Shown here: positions 55,643 through 64,000 of the stretch, piece after piece
Layout of the letters: each line of letters starts with the position of its first letter
How positions within the stretch are numbered: the stretch's first letter is position 1
The notes under the pieces: model-generated
What the model saw: the letters and a program-made list of their open reading frames with translations, nothing else
What the model was told of the DNA's origin: nothing
The model's database searches: none
Program-made: the position numbers and the translations under genes
Assembly: GCA_032718475.1 (NCBI GenBank)
Contig: JAUCBJ010005652.1
Coordinates: 1-64,000 of the forward strand
Source: Nemertoderma westbladi
Taxonomy: Eukaryota > Xenacoelomorpha > Nemertodermatida > Nemertodermatidae
Direction: 5' to 3'
Length of the DNA: 64,000 bases

Positions 55643-57906
55643 ATAACGGATATTGCTTCTTTATTGCAGTAAGCAATAAAGTTGAAAGTACCGGTCAACC
55701 GGTAAACCTGAACGGTACATCTGTAGGTCAGTAGGCCCAACTGCCAGAACCGGTACTGCCGTAGGCCCGTAGGTCCAACTGCCAGAACCGGTACTTCTGT
55801 AGGTCCGTAGGCCTAACTGTCCTAACCGGTACTTCCCGTATAAGTACAGCAGTATTATTCGATTTGATTATATATGCCAGTAGGTCTTAATAATTAATCG
55901 GGGACGCCTGGTTTTTATTGGGATTTTACTTAGGCCTATTTCTGTCAGTTTTATTTATTTGTAGGCCAGTATTGAACAGAAGGCGTGTAAGCCTGAACAG
56001 ATTGTGCAGACAATTTGTAGGTTGAACTGTTGTCTGATTGCTGTTAGGTCTGAACGGATTGCAGTGTATGTAGATCACCTGTCCGATAAAGAACGGTTAG
56101 GAAGTAGGGGCAGCGAATGCTGTAAGGTAAACCCCCAACTAAAGAATAAGTCGTACTACTGGGTTAGAACGCATACTACCTAATTATTTCGGAGTCTGCA
56201 TGTCCTGTAGTTTATTTAGGCTTGAGAGTAGTCTGCCATCGTTGAGTCTGTACTTTGTTTGTGTAAGTCTGTACGGGTAGCGTATAATATTTATTTAGAT
56301 AATTTGTAGGCTGGATAGTTGTCTGGCTGTTATTAGGTCTGAACGGATTGCAGCGTGTGTAGATCACTTGTCCGATAAAGAACGGTTAGGAAGTAGGGGC
56401 AGCGAATGCTGTAAGGTAAACTCCCAACTAAAGAATAAGTCGTACTACTGGGTTAGAACGCATACTACCTAATTATTTCGGAGTCTGCATATACCGTAGT
56501 TTGTTTAGGCTTGATAGTAGTCTGTCAGTGTTCGGTCTGCATTTTGTTTGAGTAGTTTGTACGCGTAGCGTAATATTTATTATTCAGAGTTTATGCGATT
56601 ATCCGCAACATTCATTCCCCAAGTTTATTCCTACAGTAATTGTGTTTGTTATACATACCGCTATAGTTAAATTAACCCCGGTACTACACGGGCTGCTTGG
56701 CGTAGGTAAAGACTGGTGATTTTGTGCATCGGTCACTCCAGCAGATGCCGTGGTTCTTTTAGCTGTTCAAGTATATTTAACTACAGATTATATGTTATAC
56801 AAGTACTCGTACCTAATTTAGGGTTTAGTGTACAGTGCTTTCCGAAAGTAATTAGTGTAGGCATTATATTTGTGTTGTAAAGTGGTTGATAGGCACGTTC
56901 GATTAGCTCTATTAACTTCTAGGTAGGAACACTCCGTGATACATAACGTAGTACCTATAGCGATACGGCTATAGGTCGTCAGGCGGTGGTATTTTCCTAT
57001 CTGGACAACGCAGTGTACTTACTACTACGTATTATTTTCAAATACCGCAGTACCCTGTCAGTTGTAATAACCAGATTTCTAACCCTTTGTTAGGCTGGTT
57101 TGTAGACTTCTTGTAAAATTACACTAAAAATTCGTATTTTGTGTTTTTTGTAAATTTTTGTGTTTATTTAGAGATTGTAATCTCACCCGAATTGTACGTA
57201 ATTTGTAGTATTAAGTAACTTAGGTAAATTAGCATTATTTGTTTTAGTGTCCTATAAGTAACACTTCACTGAAAGCGCACCGCTTTGTGTAGTGATTACT
57301 CCCCAGAAATAATAACATTTATTTCAAACATTGACAAAACCCATTAAAGGGTATATATATATTATAAATCAACTCAAAAGATTTATAAATAGTAGGCCTA
57401 CCATACAACCATTAGGTCTCCATATCAGTTGGTCTACTGCTCAAATAGCAGTAATAAAGTAAGTAAAGTAACCAAGTAACCCTAAAAATTCAGAAATTCA
57501 ATTATTTAATATAATTGATATACCGGTATTTACGATAGGCCTATTATCTTTATTTCTATAAATCTAGGCTGAAATTATACCGGTACTTGTAATTAATTCT
57601 ATTCCAGAATTATATATACTACAAACTGTAAGCTGTATACCGGTATTCCCGATAGGCCTATTATATATTTATATATATTTGTGCTAAAATTATACCGGTA
57701 TTCTGAGATAAACCTAGTCTGTAATAATACTTATATAGTTATATATATACTATAAGTATACCGGTATTCTAATATATTATATATATATATCACGCTACAC
57801 TGAGTAGCAGTATCGGTAATTAATTACTAGGCTAGCAGTTAATACTGAATTACTAGACTTGCTCAGACTGTAATACAGCAGTAGACATTCAACTGTATAC
57901 ATAGAC
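55643..57906 (+). other. Element 2 leader with conserved repeats
   Basis: Long untranslated leader colinear with that of element 1. It carries the 289-bp tandem duplication (about 56012-56580) and about two copies of the ATACCGGTAT/TAGGCCTA unit (57520-57775). Near 55680-55830 is an extra microrepeat of GTAGG...ACCGGTACT units. No gene is seen. Confidence 0.8.
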
Positions 57907-60900
57907 ATGTCTGATACTAAGCAGAACCTGTCAGACAGTTTATTAGATGTAACTATCTGCGACTCAGATAGAGACGTAGAACCGTCTGGTCGTAAGTTCA
58001 GTTCACCTCCCACTGTGAGGAAGGTCATCCCTCCAGTAGTAATAAAAGAACCTAGGCTGGTCCAACATCGTAGGTCTATCATAGGCACTCGAGCTCAGGT
58101 CAAACGGGACCAAGAAGCAGCGGAACAGCAACAACCCGCGAGCCAAGAACTTATTTCTCAGCGGCCCGACAGCTCCAGTAGTGAAGATACGGTAGAACTG
58201 ACACCCGAACGCGGAGCAAGGATGACGGATGAGGCTTATTCAGATCCCCTTCTCATCCTTCCTGCAGCCGTACTCACTAGGTTATTGATCGCTGTGGAAG
58301 AACACCAGATCGATTGGGCGAGAAGCCAGCGTTCAACTAGAGATAGTTATGCTGGATACACAAGGGAAGAACTGAAGTCCATGGTCGAGTCGCAATGGAA
58401 CTTCCCCGGACCCGGACTCCCGTTTGATTTATCCGAAGCTGCCTGGGAAGACATACACCGGATGGGAGTAGCCAAGGAAACCATCGATCCAGCTGTGTGG
58501 AAGAGGTCCGCAGCCGGATACGCACAGGGATTCTTCAGCTCTATGGAGCGAGTAGAAAAACAACTTTTACAACAACCTCAAGGACCTCAAGAGCAGGGAC
58601 AGCTGCTTTATCAAGTAAGAAAAATAATTCTACGAATCAGGTTAATATTATCGGCCTTTGAGGAGGCTTCTAAACGAAGACAAGACACGTCGTTGCAAGT
58701 TGCCGTAAAGACTTGGTTTCAACGGGTGAGTCGCCAAGTTCAAGGAACAGCTCAGTGGAAAGCTCAGCTGGAGGAGCGCTCAACCCATGGAGAATCAACA
58801 GACGCTACTTATTCCCAAGTGGAAAGTGAAGCGACGGCAGAGAAACCGCATAAGAGGGATGCCATTGACATCTATCTGTCGGACTATCAACGTTTTTTAG
58901 GTGATGACGAACTGAGGAGAAGGTTAGATGGACTTAGCCCTAATAGCGAAGGAACTCAGCTTGTGTTGGATGCCATCGATGTGGAAATGAGGGCTGCTAA
59001 CCAGGCTAAATTCGATGAACAACTCCGCATCACTAGAGAACAAGAAGAACAAGTAAGGAAAAAACGTATAGAAGACAGAAAGGCAGCAGCAAAAGCAGAG
59101 GCAGAGGCAAAAGCGGCAGCAGCAGAAGCAGCGGCAGAGGCAAAAGCGGCAGCGGCAGAGGCAAAAGCGGCAGCAGCAGAAGCAGCAGCAGAGGCAAAAG
59201 CGGCAGCGGCAGAGGCAAAAGCGGCAGCGGTGGCGGAAGCAGAACGGAGAGCGGCTGAAGAGATCGCCCAACTGGAGTTGGAAAATCTTCAAGAGAAGCA
59301 AGACGACTTCAGTAAACAGTTAACAGCTAGTAATATGCAGATGATGAATCGATCTACTCCCAAAAGACAGGGATATACATCATCTGAAGAAGGCGATACC
59401 ACCGATACTGAAGGCAAAGGAAATAGATCTCGTCTAAGCAGACGTAAAAGAACATTCCACCGTCAGAAATTGCCTGATTTGCCTCCAGCTGTTAGAAGGC
59501 AACTAAATAACACCAACTTAGGTAGTACAGAGCCCACAGTCCAAATAATTAAAATAGAAAGACTCCCTACTATAGTAGATGAGCCTGAAATAATTAGGCC
59601 TGTTCTTGAAATCACCCCTTCGGTGATAGACACACCTGTGCTCCCTGAAGCCACCTCTAAATTCCCTCTACATAGCACTAAGCTACCTGTGCCCAGTAGA
59701 ACTGCCCAGGAGACAGTTCAGGTCCTGGACCCCGAGCGAAATATTCATAATTTGTCGCCCGTTGTCCCTCGTCCGCCCGCTACAACGTTGGCGACTCCCG
59801 CTTCGGCGGTCGAATGGGTGGACGAGAGACGGCGGGGGATGGATATCCTGCTCGGGCAGATGCAGGAGACTGTCCAGCAATTCAAGGGCACAGTAAGGGA
59901 AAGTAGGCTAGAGTTGCAAGAAGTGCAGCAAAGTATCGCGCTAGAACGAGATAAATTAGTAAATACGCAAAAGGGTATACCACCACCCTCTGTAACAATG
60001 TGTCAACCTGTTAGGTCTGAAGTATCTCATGCGCAAGGTGTGGAGCCTACACGCATATATACTGCTAGCGAAGTAGAAACTCCTATAGTAAACCCTATTA
60101 AGGGTAATTATAGACCTGTTGATAATGACATTCCCTATAGACCTGATCATAATCCACGAAATTTATATACCGATAACTCGATATTAAATAACACGATGGC
60201 CCAAGAAAGTTTTACGCGTCAAATGGCTAGAACCGAAGCCCGGCAAGCGGTAAAGGTGGGAGAGATCGTCAAGTTCAATGGAGATGAGATGAAATGGTTA
60301 CCTTTTAATGAATATTACAAAGATAACATACAGAACTCTGTACTATCTAATGGAGAAAAACTTAGATACCTCATCGAGTGCTTGGAAGGATCTCCCAAGT
60401 TAATGGCGTTAAAGTTTATTGGACATCCAGACGGATTAAGACAAGTTTGGGACACACTAAACATCAGGTATGGTAATAGGAATAATATCGCTAAGTATTT
60501 ATATGCAAAATTAGTAGCGCCCAGAAAGTTCATCAGCAGTGGGATAATAGAGTTTTCCGATGAGATTCAAGAGATCTGTAGACAATTAGATTGGTTAGGT
60601 AAGTCTCATGAATACCAAAGTTCTATGGTCATTGGAGCTGTGGCTTCTACTTTACCGAAAGGTGGGGTAGGCACACGCTGGGATAAGAAAGTACTATATA
60701 TGATGGAACAACAACGACGAGACCCTACCATGGCTGAGCTCATGTCATTCTTGGATGGAGAAGTGAAATTGCAACTCCTCAAGCAGTCCCGAGAGAAGAC
60801 ACCGGAAAACAAGGTAAGTGAAAAACCCGTCTCTAGGAGAAAGGTAACACCAGTGTGTTATACAGACGACGGCGAAAGCCGGACTTCTCAAGGAGAAGAT

Positions 60901-62619
60901 AGCGGGAAAGACACTGAGAGATCTTATTACGTAAATAAAATTCCTAAAGATCAGGTGAGTAAATTCAAGTCTCGATCAAATGACAGGAGAGAACAGGTAA
61001 GAAAAACTCCTCCTACGTCTCCCAAGAGAATTCCGGTGAGAAAGCCCGAAGAAAGGGCAAGTGTACACAATGTGACTCAAAATAAGGTAAGTAACATCAA
61101 ACCGAAATGTGCGCTGTGTGACGGGACCCACCGTTTGAATATGTGTGATGAATTCCTGAAGAAGTCATTAACGGAGAGACGCGAAGTCATGTGGGATAAG
61201 CGGTTATGTTATAATTGCCTCAGACAAGGACACCAACGGCGTACCTGTTTCTCTGACATAAGGTGTGCAAAGTGTGGTGCGAAACATCATATCTTGTTGC
61301 ACGCTGAATTCGATCGAAATAGTCCGAATCAGGTAAGTGATTCCGAGCTACATGTCCAATTCAGTGATGTGAACGACACTGATCAATCTGAGATGGAAGG
61401 ATTCTATACAGACGAGTTCTCCGACGAAAACGAATCCTGTTACATGATAAATACCGCAGTGTATCGAGCACTCACCTATGAAAAGGATACAGACAACGAC
61501 TTCACTCTAACTACTTCTGAACGACAACCATCTTGGAAAGAGCCATCTTCCAATGTAGGGATCCGAGAGTTTCCTGTGGTGCAGGTAAGGGTTCACGGAC
61601 CTAAACGGAGTTATGTAGTGAACGCCCTCCTGGACTCCGGCAGCACAGGAACATTCATCGACAAAGAGCTAGCCGAAGATATATTTGCTGGACAACCCAA
61701 GTTCCAAACTAAGCTCAACATGTCCGGCATTATGCAAGTTTGGAAATCTACAATCACAGCGGATTATTATGTAGGAGCGTTGTCCACCCCCCAGGACGAA
61801 CTAGGAGAACATAGCATAAGGTCAGTGAAAATGGTGGCTATAAAGAACTTCGCTACTACTCAAGCAGACCTTTATAATTGGGACGAGGATGAGAGCATCC
61901 AACATCTTAACATACCTCGATTCCAGACTGATTATCCTGGAGTGCAAATACTCATCGGCCAAAATGCGCATGAGGCGCTGGAGACATTAGAGAAACGGCC
62001 TGCTCAACCGCAGCCCCTACAGACCTATGCGGTAAGAACTAGAGTAGGTTGGTACTTTACTGGCCCTTCCCGTAGAACACTCAGAGAAAGACTACCGCAA
62101 GAGAGAGTCTGCCAGGTGAGTGAATGGGAAGATGATGCTAGTGAAGGAGACGATTCAACTGAGGGAATTCCTTACTCCTCAGATAACGACGACGTTCACC
62201 AGCTTTTTGATGAGGAGAATACCATCGATCTCCTTAAGGAAAACGAGGCTTGGCAAAACCAAGTGAACTTATGTCAACTTCTCTATCCATCTGAACGAGA
62301 AGCTTACAACGACGAGTTAAATGACGTCATTGAGCGTTGCAATGCCAAGACTCGAGATGAACATGCAGTACGATTCTTTACGCAAGAGGCGGTAGAGCCC
62401 AATTCCTACGATAAAGCCTTGTCGGTGGAAGAGGAAAGGGCCAAGCAGATCCAAGAGACAACTACACGTTTCCTCAAAGATCAAGGAAGGTACGAAGTCG
62501 GTTTACCTTTTCGCAAGAGAGAACCGAAGTTCATCAATAACAGACCTTTGGCGGAAAAAAGAATCGCGCAACTCCATCGACGCCTTACGGCTAATTCTTC
62601 AGCTTCATTCTTCAGCTAA
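57907..62619 (+). CDS. BEL element 2 gag-protease polyprotein and start of RT
   Basis: 1570-codon intact frame. Residues 1-120 are Ser/Thr-rich. Residues about 120-310 form a helical domain absent from element 1. An Ala/Glu/Lys repeat spans 393-445. The DUF1759-type gag domain runs about 764-960. Cys/His knuckles start at residues 1068, 1101 and 1120. Retropepsin has its catalytic Asp at residue 1243 in L-L-D-S-G-S-T-G. The last 150 residues enter the pre-RT region typical of BEL/Pao. The frame ends at TAA 62617-62619, created by a 13-bp tandem duplication (62594-62606 / 62607-62619); RT continues one base over. The ATG at 57907 follows the long leader. Confidence 0.93.
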   Translation: MSDTKQNLSDSLLDVTICDSDRDVEPSGRKFSSPPTVRKVIPPVVIKEPRLVQHRRSIIGTRAQVKRDQEAAEQQQPASQELISQRPDSSSSEDTVELTPERGARMTDEAYSDPLLILPAAVLTRLLIAVEEHQIDWARSQRSTRDSYAGYTREELKSMVESQWNFPGPGLPFDLSEAAWEDIHRMGVAKETIDPAVWKRSAAGYAQGFFSSMERVEKQLLQQPQGPQEQGQLLYQVRKIILRIRLILSAFEEASKRRQDTSLQVAVKTWFQRVSRQVQGTAQWKAQLEERSTHGESTDATYSQVESEATAEKPHKRDAIDIYLSDYQRFLGDDELRRRLDGLSPNSEGTQLVLDAIDVEMRAANQAKFDEQLRITREQEEQVRKKRIEDRKAAAKAEAEAKAAAAEAAAEAKAAAAEAKAAAAEAAAEAKAAAAEAKAAAVAEAERRAAEEIAQLELENLQEKQDDFSKQLTASNMQMMNRSTPKRQGYTSSEEGDTTDTEGKGNRSRLSRRKRTFHRQKLPDLPPAVRRQLNNTNLGSTEPTVQIIKIERLPTIVDEPEIIRPVLEITPSVIDTPVLPEATSKFPLHSTKLPVPSRTAQETVQVLDPERNIHNLSPVVPRPPATTLATPASAVEWVDERRRGMDILLGQMQETVQQFKGTVRESRLELQEVQQSIALERDKLVNTQKGIPPPSVTMCQPVRSEVSHAQGVEPTRIYTASEVETPIVNPIKGNYRPVDNDIPYRPDHNPRNLYTDNSILNNTMAQESFTRQMARTEARQAVKVGEIVKFNGDEMKWLPFNEYYKDNIQNSVLSNGEKLRYLIECLEGSPKLMALKFIGHPDGLRQVWDTLNIRYGNRNNIAKYLYAKLVAPRKFISSGIIEFSDEIQEICRQLDWLGKSHEYQSSMVIGAVASTLPKGGVGTRWDKKVLYMMEQQRRDPTMAELMSFLDGEVKLQLLKQSREKTPENKVSEKPVSRRKVTPVCYTDDGESRTSQGEDSGKDTERSYYVNKIPKDQVSKFKSRSNDRREQVRKTPPTSPKRIPVRKPEERASVHNVTQNKVSNIKPKCALCDGTHRLNMCDEFLKKSLTERREVMWDKRLCYNCLRQGHQRRTCFSDIRCAKCGAKHHILLHAEFDRNSPNQVSDSELHVQFSDVNDTDQSEMEGFYTDEFSDENESCYMINTAVYRALTYEKDTDNDFTLTTSERQPSWKEPSSNVGIREFPVVQVRVHGPKRSYVVNALLDSGSTGTFIDKELAEDIFAGQPKFQTKLNMSGIMQVWKSTITADYYVGALSTPQDELGEHSIRSVKMVAIKNFATTQADLYNWDEDESIQHLNIPRFQTDYPGVQILIGQNAHEALETLEKRPAQPQPLQTYAVRTRVGWYFTGPSRRTLRERLPQERVCQVSEWEDDASEGDDSTEGIPYSSDNDDVHQLFDEENTIDLLKENEAWQNQVNLCQLLYPSEREAYNDELNDVIERCNAKTRDEHAVRFFTQEAVEPNSYDKALSVEEERAKQIQETTTRFLKDQGRYEVGLPFRKREPKFINNRPLAEKRIAQLHRRLTANSSASFFS

Positions 62620-64000
62620 AGTGTATCAAACACAGCTGGAAAAATTTATTAGTAAGGGATACGCGGAGAGAGTACCGGAAGAAACACCTGTGACTGAAAG
62701 AACGTATTACTTAACTCACCATTACGTTCCTAAACCCGGTAAGCCACACGAAGTGAGAGTAGTGTTTGATGGCTCCGCTCTTTACATGGGTCAATCCCTT
62801 AACTCTGAATTGTTACCCGGACCCAACTTGCTTCAATCTTTGTTGGGAATTCTTTTAAGATTGAGACAATATTCGATTGCTTTCGCCTCCGATATAGAAG
62901 GCATGTTCTTACAAGTCAAGGTGCTAGATAGGGATCGAGATAGTCTACGATTTCTGTGGTGGCCCGAAGGAGATCTCAACCAGAAACCGGTGGAGTACTG
63001 GATGACCATCCAGGCCTTTGGGATAATCTCAAGCCCTTCCAACGCCTGTTCGGTAGTGCGTACCACTGCAGAGGACAACCGAGAGGCATTCTCTAAGGAA
63101 GTGATCGACAACATCAAGAGAGACATATATATGGACGACAATCTGAAGTCCCTTCCATCAGTTGAGGAAGCCATTGAGGTCGCTAAAGGAACGGTAGAGT
63201 GCTTAAAAAGAGGTGGGTTTCGATTAACGAAATTCACCAGCAACTCCCGTGAGTTTCTGGAGTCGATCCCTGCGGAGGATCGAGGAGCGAAAGATCTCGA
63301 TTTGATCAAAGATGATCTGCCAGAAACCAAGACACTCGGCTTGAAATGGGACACAGAGCGAGATATCCTGTTTTTTCAGCTAAAACAGAGAGATAATCCA
63401 GTTCGAACCAAACGGATTTGCTTAAGTATACTGAGCACTTATTTCGATCCATTGGGATTTATTAGCCCAGTTATATTGATTGCTCGTAGTTTGGTACAAC
63501 AAATGTGGCTTGAAAACCACTCATGGGACGATCCACTTAAGGGGGAATTATTGAAGCAGTGGATGAAATGGGAAGATTCTCTGCCAGCTATCGAGGATTT
63601 TATAATTTCCCGTTCATATTTTGGTCATGTTCTCCCTACGTATTCCTATCAACTCCATGTGTTTGGAGACGCCAGCGATATGGGAATAGGTATAGTAGCC
63701 TATCTAAGAGTGGAAACTCCGGATGGAATCAAAGTCGCCTTGGTTACTTCTAAGGCATTAATCAACAACAAGTTGAAAGTTCCTCGAGCGGAGTTAAAGG
63801 CGGCTCTATACGCTACAGCCATCGGCCGGAATGTAACAGAACAGATTGACTATCCATTAGAGAAAACTGTCTATTGGACCGACGCTTTACTCGTGTTAGA
63901 GTATATAACCAATGAAGTCTGTCAGTTCAGCGTCTTCGTTACCAACAGGGTAGCCATCATACTTAGTCGCACGACGATGGACCAATGGAGACATTGCCCC
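62620..64000 (+). CDS. BEL element 2 reverse transcriptase / RNase H (partial, open at edge)
   Basis: Continuous coding after the duplication, in the +1 frame relative to gag-protease. It shows RT motif A (S-D-I-E-G-M-F), motif B region (Q-A-F-G-I-I-S-S-P-S-N-A), motif C Y-M-D-D-N at 63128-63142, then L-G-L-K-W-D, F-D-P-L-G-F, RNase H start V-F-G-D-A-S-D (about 63660) and Y-W-T-D-A-L. No stop appears before 64000, where the frame reaches W-R-H-C-P. It matches element 3 (54465-53018, minus) closely but without that copy's breaks. Confidence 0.92.

Larger units (their letters stand above)
54466..64000 (+). mobile_element. BEL/Pao element 2 (runs off right edge)
   Basis: Most complete BEL copy in the window: 5' LTR, leader of about 2.26 kb, 1570-codon gag-protease frame and RT/RNase H frame open to the edge. 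It is inserted in the RT of element 3; TCAGC (54461-54465) is the expected left target duplication. Its integrase, extra ORF and 3' LTR would lie beyond 64000. Confidence 0.92.

Overview
The window is nuclear DNA of an invertebrate metazoan; the species cannot be fixed from sequence alone. The evidence is spliced genes (a kinesin exon pair with GT/AG borders), mitochondrial and cytosolic animal genes, BEL/Pao retrotransposons, CR1-type LINE remnants, and hAT, Tc1-like and other terminal-inverted-repeat (TIR) transposons. There are no operons, rRNA, tRNA or CRISPR arrays that I can see.

Host genes occupy the first third. Positions 2183-5858 (+) hold the last two exons of a KIF16B/Klp98A-type endosomal kinesin (FHA domain, coiled coils, C-terminal PX domain). 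Positions 16406-18229 (-) hold an intact single-exon NDOR1 (diflavin reductase of cytosolic Fe-S assembly). Positions 19347-19952 (-) hold a single-exon SDHC-like complex II anchor that lacks the usual heme-ligand histidine. Between them lie satellites and small transposons: a 12-bp minisatellite (640-2035), a 30-bp minisatellite (5980-8460) split by a 365-bp hAT MITE and a 1.06-kb foldback element, a perfect 151-copy CGCAC array (9271-10025), a 1.65-kb TIR element with a YqaJ-type exonuclease remnant (11175-12820), and a LINE fragment (about 13890-14356).

From 22547 to the right edge the window is a nest of transposons. BEL element 1 (22547-43998, + strand, target duplication CTCTC) lies just 5' of a Tc1-like transposase. 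Its 5' LTR is split by a 5,951-bp TIR element carrying an alpha-kinase gene and an integrase fragment (22864-28814). Its 3' region is split by a 3,248-bp TIR element carrying a CXC-domain gene (37620-40867). The Tc1-like gene (44069-47061) holds a hAT element and is cut by BEL element 3 (47062-54465, - strand), which is itself cut by BEL element 2 (54466 to beyond 64000, + strand). Element 1 is a deletion derivative that lost the RT and integrase cores but keeps a long fused frame. Element 2 is the most complete copy, with one visible 13-bp duplication breaking the frame before RT. Elements 1 and 3 share an uncharacterised extra ORF between pol and the 3' LTR.

The best candidates for something undescribed are the alpha-kinase TIR element, the CXC-protein TIR element, the extra BEL ORF and the SDHC variant.
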